From positions 3,423,899-3,487,898 of the forward strand of contig NZ_CP059888.1 of assembly GCF_016469335.1 (NCBI RefSeq): 64,000 nt of DNA. The letters are read 5' to 3'. The position numbers and the translations under genes were made by a program. Below the pieces are notes generated by a model. That model was given only the letters and a program-made list of their open reading frames with translations. It had not been told where the DNA came from and ran no database searches. Below, piece by piece: positions 9,627 through 19,705 of this stretch. The stretch is from Flocculibacter collagenilyticus. Its GTDB lineage: Bacteria; Pseudomonadota; Gammaproteobacteria; Enterobacterales; Alteromonadaceae. How positions within the stretch are numbered: position 1 is the stretch's first letter; each line of letters starts with the position of its first letter.

Positions 9627-10430
9627 TTGTCTGATTTCATAGTGAAAGTTAAAAATTTAACTTTCAAGCGTGGGGAAAGATTAATATACGACAACATCAG
9701 TCTTAATTTTCCTCGGGGTAAAGTTACGGCCATAATGGGGCCTAGTGGGATCGGTAAGACAACGATGCTACGTTTAATTGGTGGGCAATTACAGCCACAG
9801 TCAGGTTCAATCCATTTCAACGATAGTAATATTCCTGAATTAAGCCGCAAAGCACTTTATGATGTGCGCAAAAATATGAGCATGCTATTTCAAAGCGGTG
9901 CATTATTTACTGAAATGTCGGTTTATGACAACGTTGCCTTCCCTATTCGTGAGCACACCAAGTTACCTGAAGCACTGATCAGAAAAATGGTCTTAATGAA
10001 GCTTGAAGCGGTGGGCCTACGTGGTGCTGCTGAACTAATGCCAAATGAATTATCAGGCGGAATGGCAAGAAGAGCCGCGTTAGCGCGTTCAATCGCACTA
10101 GATCCTTCGTTGATTATGTACGACGAACCTTTTGTAGGCCAAGATCCTATTTCAATGGGTGTATTGATTAAATTAATTCGCTCACTGAATGACGCACTTG
10201 GCTTAAGTTCTATCATTGTTTCGCACGACGTTACTGAAGTGATGAGCATTGCTGACTATGTGTACATAGTTGCAGAGCAACAAGTGATTGGCCACGGCTC
10301 TCCTGATCAAATAAGACAATCAGACTCTCCGCTCGTGCAGCAATTCCTTAATGGGCACTCGGATGGTCCTGTACCATTCCACTTTAAAGCGAAACCATAC
10401 TCTGAAGACTTGTTAAAGGTAACTCATTAA
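9627..10430 (+). CDS. mlaF: Phospholipid transport ABC ATPase MlaF
   Basis: A 267-residue ABC ATPase. Walker [10 protein letters not shown] is at 38-46, with signature [14 protein letters not shown] and Walker [12 protein letters not shown]; the [10 protein letters not shown] form is typical of MlaF. It drives MlaFEDB, which moves phospholipids between the inner membrane and MlaC to maintain outer-membrane lipid asymmetry. The chosen start is TTG at 9627, preceded by a strong AGGAAGG at 9616-9622; no better in-frame ATG is present. It heads mlaFEDCB-ibaG-murA on the plus strand. Confidence 0.95.
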   Translation: MSDFIVKVKNLTFKRGERLIYDNISLNFPRGKVTAIMGPSGIGKTTMLRLIGGQLQPQSGSIHFNDSNIPELSRKALYDVRKNMSMLFQSGALFTEMSVYDNVAFPIREHTKLPEALIRKMVLMKLEAVGLRGAAELMPNELSGGMARRAALARSIALDPSLIMYDEPFVGQDPISMGVLIKLIRSLNDALGLSSIIVSHDVTEVMSIADYVYIVAEQQVIGHGSPDQIRQSDSPLVQQFLNGHSDGPVPFHFKAKPYSEDLLKVTH

Positions 10431-10431
10431 G

Positions 10432-11208
10432 ATGATGTCGTTCTTTCAAATAGTGGGCGCAACCACATTATCGTATTTAGCCGGGCTCGGGCGCGCTGCA
10501 TTTATGTTATTAAGTGCCATTTTTACTGTGCCAAAACCAGGTAAAGCTCTGCCACTACTCATTAAACAAATTCATGTAGTGGGTGTACGCTCTTTAATGA
10601 TTATTATTGTCGCTGGCTTGTTTATCGGCATGGTATTGTCATTACAAGGCTATACTGTTTTAGTTGATTATGGCGCTGAGGATAGCCTTGGCCCTATGGT
10701 ATCGTTGTCACTATTACGTGAGCTTGGCCCAGTTGTTACTGCCTTACTATTTGCCGGGCGTGCAGGCTCTGCACTAACCGCTGAAATTGGCCTGATGAAA
10801 GCAACCGAACAGCTAACCAGCATGGAAATGATGGCAGTTGATCCATTAAAACGCATTATTGCTCCTCGTTTTTGGGCTGGCGTTATAAGCATGCCATTGT
10901 TAGCACTTATATTTTCTGCCGTAGGTATATTAGGCGGTCATATTGTTGGCGTAGAATGGCTAGGTGTTGACAACGGCAGCTTCTGGTCAATCATGCAAGC
11001 TAATGTAGATTTAGTGGATGACGTATTTAACGGTATCATCAAAAGCATTGTGTTTGCCTTTATTGTAACTTGGGTAGCGCTATTTAAAGGTTATGATGCC
11101 ATGCCTACGTCAGAAGGGATCAGTAAAGCAACCACAGAAACAGTAGTACATGCATCACTTGCCGTACTGGGTTTCGACTTTGTATTAACCGCGTTAATGT
11201 TTGGATAA
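10432..11208 (+). CDS. mlaE: Phospholipid transport permease MlaE
   Basis: A 258-residue integral membrane protein of the MlaE permease family with about five membrane segments. The conserved central region is [25 protein letters not shown] (cited by its ends, LLREL to LTAE). It is the membrane subunit of the MlaFEDB complex. The start is one base after the mlaF stop, with tandem ATG codons at 10432 and 10435. Confidence 0.95.
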   Translation: MMSFFQIVGATTLSYLAGLGRAAFMLLSAIFTVPKPGKALPLLIKQIHVVGVRSLMIIIVAGLFIGMVLSLQGYTVLVDYGAEDSLGPMVSLSLLRELGPVVTALLFAGRAGSALTAEIGLMKATEQLTSMEMMAVDPLKRIIAPRFWAGVISMPLLALIFSAVGILGGHIVGVEWLGVDNGSFWSIMQANVDLVDDVFNGIIKSIVFAFIVTWVALFKGYDAMPTSEGISKATTETVVHASLAVLGFDFVLTALMFG

Positions 11209-11231
11209 TTTAGGATAAACGAGAGAAAACT

Positions 11232-11702
11232 ATGATAAGCCGCAAAATTGAAATTATGGTAGGCATTTTTATCACATTAGGTGTGATGGCATTTGTTATG
11301 CTGGCGTTAAGCGTTGCCAATGCAGGAGCGGTAGGAACAGGCGAAACATATAATTTATACGCTAAATTTGACAATATTGGTGGATTAAAAACTCGCTCGC
11401 CAATAAAAGTAGGCGGTGTAGTGGTAGGCCGTGTAACCGCTATTAAGTTAGATCCTGAAGATTATTCTCCGGTTGTGACCATGTCTATTGCTCAATCTTA
11501 TAATAATTTTTCTGAAACCAGTTCTATCTCTATACTTACATCAGGCCTACTTGGCGAACAATATTTAGGATTAGAACCTGGATTTATAGACGAAAGTGTT
11601 GAAATACTTAAAGGCGGTGACTATATCGAAGATACTAAATCAGCGCTTGTGCTTGAAGAGCTCATTGGACAGTTTTTATTTAATCAAGGAACAGATGACT
11701 AA
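11232..11702 (+). CDS. mlaD: MCE-domain protein MlaD
   Basis: A 156-residue protein with one N-terminal membrane helix (about 7-28) followed by a single MCE domain. Conserved parts are YAKFDNIGGLKTRSPIKVGG and SGLLGEQYLGLEPG. MlaD forms the periplasmic hexameric ring that passes lipid between MlaE and MlaC. It is about 27 residues shorter than E. coli MlaD (183), mostly in the C-terminal helix, but the core domain is complete. Confidence 0.94.
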   Translation: MISRKIEIMVGIFITLGVMAFVMLALSVANAGAVGTGETYNLYAKFDNIGGLKTRSPIKVGGVVVGRVTAIKLDPEDYSPVVTMSIAQSYNNFSETSSISILTSGLLGEQYLGLEPGFIDESVEILKGGDYIEDTKSALVLEELIGQFLFNQGTDD

Positions 11703-11714
11703 TAAGGAACCACT

Positions 11715-12353
11715 ATGTTGAAATACCTACACACTTTTATTATTGCAGTTATTTTATCGCTATCTTTTCAAGCGAGCGCAAACAACGAAGAAAATCCGTA
11801 TAAGCTGATTGAACGCGTCGCAGATAAAACGTTTAAGCGTATCGCTAACGAACAGCAAGTAATCAAAAATCAACCAGAACACCTGAAAAAAGTCGTTACG
11901 GAAGAATTGTTGCCGTATGTCGATTACCGCTACGCGGCTTATAAAGTGTTGGGTAAAAATTTCCGAAAATTCACAGCCGAACAGCGCGAAGACTTCGTGC
12001 ACGCATTTCGCGATTATTTAGTTTCTACTTATGCAGGTGTGCTTACACTTTACAAAAATCAAGCGGTGATTTTTGAGCCTGAACAATCTGTAGACGGTAA
12101 AAAAATCGTTATGATCACCACTAAAGTGATTGATGAAGGCAAGCCTGATATCAAAATTAATTTCAAAGTGCGTAGAACTAAAACCCAAGGCTGGTTAGCT
12201 TATGACATGGTAGCAGAAGGTATTTCACTGCTAGACAGTAAACGCGCTGAATTAGGTGGTCTGATTATGCAACAAGGGTTAGACAGTGTAACAAGTTTAC
12301 TGAAAGAAAAAGCAAAGCGCCCGATTGAAATAAAAGAAAAAGACGCCAAATAA
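11715..12353 (+). CDS. mlaC: Periplasmic phospholipid-binding protein MlaC
   Basis: A 212-residue protein with a signal peptide (about residues 1-22, ending FQASA) and the MlaC/Tol-Tol-Ttg2 domain. Characteristic segments are LLPYVDYRYAAYKVLGKNFR and FRDYLVSTYAGVL. It shuttles phospholipid across the periplasm between the outer-membrane MlaA complex and MlaFEDB. It is 12 bases after mlaD and directly abuts mlaB. Confidence 0.94.
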   Translation: MLKYLHTFIIAVILSLSFQASANNEENPYKLIERVADKTFKRIANEQQVIKNQPEHLKKVVTEELLPYVDYRYAAYKVLGKNFRKFTAEQREDFVHAFRDYLVSTYAGVLTLYKNQAVIFEPEQSVDGKKIVMITTKVIDEGKPDIKINFKVRRTKTQGWLAYDMVAEGISLLDSKRAELGGLIMQQGLDSVTSLLKEKAKRPIEIKEKDAK

Positions 12354-12656
12354 ATGAGCATGAATTTACGTTGGGAGCCTGCTTCTAATCTTCTGAATAT
12401 ATCGGGTGAGCTAAATCGCACTAGTATTTTAGCTCATTACCCGATAAAAAAGTCTAACTTTAGTGGCCAGTCTCTTACTGTTAATATGAACGACACCGTG
12501 AGTGTTGATACTGCTGGCGTAGCTTGGTTATTGCATTTAATTGAAACTGCAAATGCTGCCAACTGCAACATATCATTTCAGCACCTGCCACAACAGCTAG
12601 TTGATATTGCTACTGTAACAGATGTATTACCTTTATTAGACAATACTGCTGTTTAA
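12354..12656 (+). CDS. mlaB: STAS-domain protein MlaB
   Basis: A 100-residue single STAS domain containing SVDTAGVAWLLHLIETA, the conserved loop and helix that contact MlaF. MlaB stabilises and regulates the MlaF ATPase in the MlaFEDB complex. The ATG follows the mlaC stop with no gap. Sequence similarity in this family is low, so the assignment leans on domain type plus position. Confidence 0.88.
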   Translation: MSMNLRWEPASNLLNISGELNRTSILAHYPIKKSNFSGQSLTVNMNDTVSVDTAGVAWLLHLIETANAANCNISFQHLPQQLVDIATVTDVLPLLDNTAV

Positions 12657-12761
12657 AACTTAACACAGAACGCCTAGCACATTGTAGCGCTAGGCTGTAT
12701 AGTTCCACCCTTTCCTATTAAGTTTTGTAATGCCATATCATGGTGACAAACCAAATTTATT

Positions 12762-13031
12762 ATGAGTACTTCCATGGAACCAGAACAAATAAAAACATTG
12801 CTTACTACTGAACTGTCTCTTGACGAAGTATATGTAAAAGTAGAAGGCAGCCACTACGAAGTGATCGCTGTTGGTCACTGCTTTGACGGTGTAAGCCGCG
12901 TAAAAAAACAGCAGCTAATCTATGCACCATTGATGGCGCATATTAAAGATGGAACAATTCATGCCGTATCCATCAAAGCCTACACTCCGGATGAATGGGC
13001 AAGAGATAAAAAACTAGTTATGCCTTCTTAA
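12762..13031 (+). CDS. ibaG: BolA-family protein IbaG
   Basis: An 89-residue BolA-like protein with the family core [20 protein letters not shown] and the conserved positions around [23 protein letters not shown] (cited by its two ends, YAPL and KAYTP). IbaG binds [2Fe-2S] with monothiol glutaredoxins and is linked to envelope homeostasis in relatives. It is followed after 15 bases by murA, the arrangement seen in E. coli. Met5 is an alternative start. Confidence 0.92.
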   Translation: MSTSMEPEQIKTLLTTELSLDEVYVKVEGSHYEVIAVGHCFDGVSRVKKQQLIYAPLMAHIKDGTIHAVSIKAYTPDEWARDKKLVMPS

Positions 13032-14306
<1,275 letters not shown>

Positions 14307-14323
14307 GCGTTCATTCTCACTTT

Positions 14324-14353
14324 TTGGCGTATAAGTTTAATGTTATGCGCCAA
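14324..14353 (+). terminator. Weak hairpin downstream of murA
   Basis: TTGGCGTATAA and TTATGCGCCAA form an 11-base stem with one G-U pair and an 8-base loop, 18 bases after the murA stop. No T-run follows on the plus strand, so it may be a processing or stabilising stem rather than a true intrinsic terminator. Confidence 0.35.
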
Positions 14354-14622
14354 CTTCCACTATTTAAATCAAGTTTTCAATTAATTTAATCCGCCATTCT
14401 TATTAACACTTTCCGTTACATAAACCGACTTTATTTCACTTCACTCATCCTTTATGCTTATTTATATGTTTAAAAATTCATCAAAGGCGTAGACATATAC
14501 CCTACATTTTTTTAGTATGTGAAACGTAAGTTAAAAATAATAATAAAAATAGCGACGATGACTTCTATCACATTGAGTGATATATGCACGATCGCGCAAC
14601 AAACTTAAAGGTTGGTGAAGTT

Positions 14623-15309
14623 ATGAGTTTAACGGATATAAACACCACTAATGGGTTCTTGGTTACTACTAGAGAACTTAATCTACAGGCTAATGAGCGA
14701 CTAAGTTTTTTTCTAAAACTACTACAAACGTCGAATATTAATCTTAAACAACAAGAAACATTTCCAAATTCGTCTGAGGCTGAGTCATCACATTGGTACT
14801 TTATTGATGTGGCTGATTATGACTTATCACGTCGGCTAATTACAGAAATCAAAGAGCTAGCAGCTGCGGCTAATGTAGTGTTAGTGAATGCTAAAGAAAA
14901 AGATATTGATGAATGCATGTGCGTTGTCCATGGTATTCGTGGCGTATTTTATCAAAAAGATAAGCCAGATATGCTAATGAGAGGCATTGAGTGCCTGAAG
15001 CGACATGACCGATGGTACAAGCGCGAAACCATGAATTCAGTGATTAATAAGTTACTAACTGTGCCACGTACCTCGCCTGAACAACCGCCAGGGCGCTCCA
15101 TTGTTGAGTCTAACTTAACGAAGCGAGAGTCTATGATCATTAAACTGATCTCTAGTGGCGCTAAAAATAAAGAAATAGCCGATCAATTAAATATTAGTGC
15201 CAATACGGTTAAAACCCATATCTATAGTATTTTTAGAAAAACTCAATCTAGAAATCGTGTAGAACTATTAACGTGGAGCCAACGGTTCCAACCTTCTGTG
15301 TATAACTAA
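14623..15309 (+). CDS. CsgD/VpsT-like LuxR-family transcriptional regulator
   Basis: A receiver-like domain without an obvious phosphorylation pocket is followed by a C-terminal LuxR helix-turn-helix (TKRESMIIKLISSGAKNKEI to ISANTVKTHIYSIFRKT). The segment GIRGVFYQKDKPDML aligns by eye with NGVFYSMEDQE of CsgD, the E. coli curli and cellulose regulator. In VpsT a W[FLM][TS]R motif binds c-di-GMP; the equivalent here reads WYKR. The frame opens at 14584, but the ATG at 14623 gives the CsgD-like N-terminus and has AAAGG upstream. It stands alone between murA and the peptidase. Targets are unknown; matrix control is an inference. Confidence 0.8.
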   Translation: MSLTDINTTNGFLVTTRELNLQANERLSFFLKLLQTSNINLKQQETFPNSSEAESSHWYFIDVADYDLSRRLITEIKELAAAANVVLVNAKEKDIDECMCVVHGIRGVFYQKDKPDMLMRGIECLKRHDRWYKRETMNSVINKLLTVPRTSPEQPPGRSIVESNLTKRESMIIKLISSGAKNKEIADQLNISANTVKTHIYSIFRKTQSRNRVELLTWSQRFQPSVYN

Positions 15310-15555
15310 AATACGCAAAATCCTCGACAAGGTTATTATCACTTGCTCTCGTGTTTGCTTACTCTAGGATTGCTATTAGAGTGGCAAACCGCTGAGCTGT
15401 CATCAATACACTCACCATAAAATTTCCATATTAATCAAGTTACTTTCCATATATCCTTAAACCAGCTGCTTTGCCAATGCTTGAATTAAAGCAAGGCTTT
15501 ATGCAACGCACCTAACATACAACGGGTATATGAACTGAACTGGAATGTTACCTCA

Positions 15556-17421
15556 ATGAAAAATCACATCATCAACACATTTTTAGCTGCATCATTCTGT
15601 CTTAATTTCCTTGTTGTGCCGCACACACAAGCCGACGAAACGCTGTTGCCTCCCATTGAAAAATGGTCTGGTAAAAGCCTAGCGCTCATCGAAAAACGAG
15701 ATAGTAAATGGCAAACCCCTTTTGAAAAAGCTAACTTAACGCACACGCCTAATTATGACGAATCAATTAATTTTCTCACCAAACTCGCCAGCTCAGAGCC
15801 GCGCTATCACATAACGTCAATTGGTAAAAGTGCACAAGGCAGAGATATATGGATGCTGATCGCCTCACAAGAAGGTGTAAAAACACCCAACGCACTTAAA
15901 GCCAATAAAAAACCAACGGTACTCATTCAAGCAGGCATACACGCAGGAGAGATAGATGGCAAAGATGCAGGTTTAATGTTGCTACGTGATATTAGTAAAA
16001 ACAACAAAGCGCATTTATTGAACCAAGTAAACCTGTTATTTATTCCTATTTTAAATACCGACGGTCATGAACGTTCTAGCCCATATAACCGTGTTAACCA
16101 ACGTGGCCCTAGCAATATGGGTTGGCGCACCACTGCGCAAAACTTAAATTTAAACAGAGATTATGCCAAAGCCGACGCACCTGAAATGCAGGCTTTATTT
16201 AAAGCCATCAACCAATGGCAGCCAACGTTATATTTAGATATTCATGTAACAGATGGCGAAGATTACCAATACGATATTACTTATGGCTTTAACGGAGAAC
16301 ATGGTTACTCACCAAATATTAGTCGTTGGCTTTCAACAGCATTGTCACCTGCTATTAATCAGCGCTTAAAAGAGCATGGCCACCTTGGTGGACCACTGGT
16401 ATTCGGGATGGATAAATATAATTTTACCAAAGGATTATTCGGCTGGACTGCTACGCCACGTTATAGCAATGGCTGGGGTGATATTAGGCATCTACCAACG
16501 ATACTCGTTGAAAATCACTCATTAAAACCTTATCACCAACGTGTATTAGGTACATACGTATTTCTCGAAGCCACAATTAATAAGCTTGCAAGCGACGCTA
16601 ATACATTGAAAGCAGCAATTAGCCAAGACATTAAACAAAAGCATAAAACGCTAACTCTTGCTTGGTCTTCCGATACGCAAAACCCCGAATATATTGACTT
16701 TCAAGGCATTGAATATCGTAATGCTGTTGACCCGCTGACGGGGATTAAATATGTCGAGTGGACCGGAAAAGCGCAACGTTATGAAAAGTTACCCGTCTAC
16801 TGGTCACGTATTCCAAAAACAACTGTGTCGATACCAAGCGCTTATTATATTCCGCCTCAATATCAGGATGTAATACACCGTTTGACAGTACAGGGCATAA
16901 AATTCGATCGATTATTAGAAGCGAAAAACCTAGCAGTTACCCAATTAACGGCTAGCAATTACTCCTTTGGCAAAGTACCTTTTGAAGGGCGTTTAACGGT
17001 GAATGCTGAATTCAACGCAAATCAATTAACTACCCTGCTACCCGCTGGCACGGTAAGAGTCCCAACATCACAAAAACTAGGACTATTAGCCGTTGCGTTG
17101 CTCGACCCAAGAGGTCCAGATTCTCTTTTTAGCTGGGGCTTTTTCAATCAAATTTTTCAGCAAACAGAATATATTGAAAGTTATGCAATGGTGCCGCTAG
17201 CACACAAGTTATTGCAGCAAGATGCAACATTAAAAGCCGCTTTTTACGAAAAGTTCGGCAAACAAACACAACCAGAAACAACCGTAGAAAATAACAAAAA
17301 TGCTGGCTCCCTTTCAGAGTTATTTTCGGGAGAGTCAGACGAAAAGATGAAGTGGCTATATAAGCACTCAAAGTATTACGATAATCAGCACTTAAAATAC
17401 CCAATACTGATGGCGTATTAA
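15556..17421 (+). CDS. Secreted zinc carboxypeptidase, peptidase family M14
   Basis: A 621-residue protein with a signal peptide (about 1-26, cleavage after HTQA). The M14 catalytic domain has zinc ligands His129 and Glu132 (GIHAGEIDGKDAG) and His230 (LDIHVTDGEDY), substrate-binding Arg201 (NLNRDYAK), and the likely general base Glu319 (ILVENHSLK). After about residue 345 there is a C-terminal region of roughly 270 residues without an obvious named domain. It is predicted to be periplasmic or exported and to trim peptides. It is monocistronic and followed by a terminator. Confidence 0.88.
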   Translation: MKNHIINTFLAASFCLNFLVVPHTQADETLLPPIEKWSGKSLALIEKRDSKWQTPFEKANLTHTPNYDESINFLTKLASSEPRYHITSIGKSAQGRDIWMLIASQEGVKTPNALKANKKPTVLIQAGIHAGEIDGKDAGLMLLRDISKNNKAHLLNQVNLLFIPILNTDGHERSSPYNRVNQRGPSNMGWRTTAQNLNLNRDYAKADAPEMQALFKAINQWQPTLYLDIHVTDGEDYQYDITYGFNGEHGYSPNISRWLSTALSPAINQRLKEHGHLGGPLVFGMDKYNFTKGLFGWTATPRYSNGWGDIRHLPTILVENHSLKPYHQRVLGTYVFLEATINKLASDANTLKAAISQDIKQKHKTLTLAWSSDTQNPEYIDFQGIEYRNAVDPLTGIKYVEWTGKAQRYEKLPVYWSRIPKTTVSIPSAYYIPPQYQDVIHRLTVQGIKFDRLLEAKNLAVTQLTASNYSFGKVPFEGRLTVNAEFNANQLTTLLPAGTVRVPTSQKLGLLAVALLDPRGPDSLFSWGFFNQIFQQTEYIESYAMVPLAHKLLQQDATLKAAFYEKFGKQTQPETTVENNKNAGSLSELFSGESDEKMKWLYKHSKYYDNQHLKYPILMAY

Positions 17422-17442
17422 GGACTTAAAGCAAACAGCAAT

Positions 17443-17477
17443 AGAAGAGTTGTTTTAAAACACTCTTCTACATTTTT
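17443..17477 (+). terminator. Intrinsic terminator after the M14 peptidase gene
   Basis: AGAAGAGT and ACTCTTCT pair around an inner GTTTTAAAAC palindrome, followed by TTTTT at 17473-17477. It lies 21 bases after the stop and between convergent genes. Confidence 0.7.
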
Positions 17478-17504
17478 ATGGTTGATATGCTTGAACTATG
17501 TTTA

Positions 17505-18704
17505 CTATTCGGGAGATAAAGCAACTACCCTAGCATGCCGCCACAGCCAGATAATAATTGCTGTGACTACGAGCAGCGGAATACAAATCATCAATAACCC
17601 ATTCCACCCTAACCCTGCAACTACCCAGCCAGCTAATAGTGATGCTGTCGCTTGCGAAGAGAAAATCACCAAATCGTTAAACCCTTGCACTTTAAATTTT
17701 TCAGCATGATTGTAGCTTAACGGTAATAGCGTCGTAGCTGTAACAAACATAAAATTCCAGCCAATACCTAATAAAATTAACGCCCACCAATAATGCATAT
17801 AGTGCTGACCAAACAAGCCAATAACGATGCACGCTAATAAAGTGGCAATGCCAATATAAAGAACAGCAGAATGACCTAATCGTTGTATTAATTTACCCGT
17901 AAAAAAGGACGGTAAGTACATCGCTATAATATGACTCTGGATCACCCATTTAGTATCAGCGATATCAAAACCACTATGAATATGCATACTAATCGGCGTT
18001 GCCGTCATAATAAAACTCATCACACTAAATGCGACAGCAGCCGATAATAAAGAAGAGATAAATAGTGGGTGCACTATAATTGCTTTTAGTGGTCTAGCTA
18101 CCTCATTAATTGTTTGCTCATCAACCTCGACTGGGTTAAAGAAATAAATCACGGTCAACGCTGCGCCTAGCAATACTGTTAATAATAAAAAAGAACCCGC
18201 AAATTCAACATCCAATAAGTCTTTACCTAGCAACGCAGTCTCTGGCCCCAAAAATGCGGCAAGCAACCCCGCAAGTAATAAAACTGAAACAGCCTGACTT
18301 GCTTGCTTGGTGTCAACCGATTCGATTGCGGCAAACCTGAATTGCTGTGACGCGGCCATGGTGATGCCAAATAACGTAATACTGATACAAAATAACGTAA
18401 AGCTGTTCAACATAATGCTCATGCATGCAAACAGGGTATTTAGTAAACCTATTAACATCGCTAACTGAAATCCACGCTTGCGGCCAACTTTCGCGATCAC
18501 TCTGACGACAGGTAACATAAATACCGCAATCCCCACTACCATAAGCGCAACAGGTAATGTGGCAAGCGATTGATTTGGCGCAAGTTGAATACCTACAAAG
18601 CCACCAACAAACACAACTAATGGACCAATAGATCCCATCAGCGCTTGAGCCAACATCAAAATATATACATTAGGATGCAGTTTATTTGAAAACAAAGAAA
18701 GCAT
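17505..18704 (-). CDS. Major facilitator superfamily transporter
   Basis: A 399-residue protein with about twelve hydrophobic segments and a basic loop GRKRGFQLAM after the third helix. This fits a 12-helix MFS permease. No substrate-defining motif is recognised; the fold and length resemble drug or metabolite efflux members. The gene is convergent with the M14 peptidase and has no obvious operon partner. The C-terminus ends in a short basic segment, WLWRHARVVALSPE. Confidence 0.82.
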   Translation of the reverse strand: MLSLFSNKLHPNVYILMLAQALMGSIGPLVVFVGGFVGIQLAPNQSLATLPVALMVVGIAVFMLPVVRVIAKVGRKRGFQLAMLIGLLNTLFACMSIMLNSFTLFCISITLFGITMAASQQFRFAAIESVDTKQASQAVSVLLLAGLLAAFLGPETALLGKDLLDVEFAGSFLLLTVLLGAALTVIYFFNPVEVDEQTINEVARPLKAIIVHPLFISSLLSAAVAFSVMSFIMTATPISMHIHSGFDIADTKWVIQSHIIAMYLPSFFTGKLIQRLGHSAVLYIGIATLLACIVIGLFGQHYMHYWWALILLGIGWNFMFVTATTLLPLSYNHAEKFKVQGFNDLVIFSSQATASLLAGWVVAGLGWNGLLMICIPLLVVTAIIIWLWRHARVVALSPE

Positions 18705-18838
18705 GACGTGTTACTACTATCTAGAAGGTAAGAATACGATGTTTAACAATACTCGCCGATAAAAATTATACAAGTAACAATGAGAAAATATTAATAATTT
18801 TAGGGGCTAACTGAAAAGCAAAGCCCAACCATCAGAAA

Positions 18839-18864
18839 GTGCTGCCATCGTATGAATGCAGCAC
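18839..18864 (-). terminator. Hairpin downstream of the phosphoribosyltransferase gene
   Basis: GTGCTGC and GCAGCAC (7-base stem, 12-base loop) lie 39 bases beyond the stop of the minus-strand phosphoribosyltransferase. On that strand the stem is followed by TTTCT only, so termination efficiency is uncertain. Confidence 0.35.
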
Positions 18865-18902
18865 ATGACCAGTTAAAGGCTAAAGATAAAAGCAAAAATA
18901 AA

Positions 18903-19463
18903 TTATAGGAATAGCTCGTGAATATTACTTAATTCAGTTTTACCTGATGTAATTTCATCCGGGGTTAACCCAGACAACTCATGCGGGAAAACCAACCACT
19001 CTTCACTTTGCTGAACATAATAATCAGGTTCAATATCTACCTTATTATTCTTCGGTTTATACCACGGACACGCAATGCGAATATCACTTGGCGTATTTAA
19101 ACGAGAAAGTTTATTAATTTGCTTGAGCAATGCATCAATACTTCGACCTGAATCAAATACATCGTCAACAATTAATAAAGAATCACTGGCATTCGCATTT
19201 TCAATTAAATAATGCAACCCATGCACTTTAATTTCGCGCGATTGTTGATTAATTCCGTAATAAGAAGAAGTACGAACAGCAATATGGTCCGTTTTAATAT
19301 TTTTAAAATCAAAAAACTCTTGTACTGCGATGCCTATTGGCGCACCACCGCGCCAAATACCAATAATGAAATCAGGCTTGAAACCTGATTGGTATACTTG
19401 ATGTGCTAAGCGAAAAGAATCTTCTAGTAGTTCTTGCGAAGTGATAAAGCGTTTGCTGGTCAT
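18903..19463 (-). CDS. Phosphoribosyltransferase (type I fold, hypoxanthine/xanthine PRT-like)
   Basis: The PRPP-binding loop LLIVDDVFDSGRS and the upstream IIGIWRGGAPIGIAV segment define a type I phosphoribosyltransferase of the hypoxanthine/xanthine-guanine type. Such enzymes salvage a purine base with PRPP to the nucleotide. The reading frame is open to 19499, but ATG at 19463 (MTSKRFITSQELLEDSF) is the natural start because the preceding residues are not family-like. Base specificity cannot be decided from sequence. It is a single gene divergent from fusA. Confidence 0.85.
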   Translation of the reverse strand: MTSKRFITSQELLEDSFRLAHQVYQSGFKPDFIIGIWRGGAPIGIAVQEFFDFKNIKTDHIAVRTSSYYGINQQSREIKVHGLHYLIENANASDSLLIVDDVFDSGRSIDALLKQINKLSRLNTPSDIRIACPWYKPKNNKVDIEPDYYVQQSEEWLVFPHELSGLTPDEITSGKTELSNIHELFL

Positions 19464-19705
19464 GGTAGTTCCAAGTCGACAATTACAGTATCTAAACAAT
19501 TATAATTAACTTCACTATAACGTCACGATAATTCTTGGATAAAACTCAATTAAATACTTATAAATACAGTAAATTTAAACCGTCATACGATAAAGTAATA
19601 AAAAAAGCGCAAGCAGAACTAAATTAAGTTGGTTGTTTGTGTATAAAAATGATAAAATCCCGCGGCTTTTTTAACCAATTCAATAGATTTAAATAGAGTA
19701 AGACG

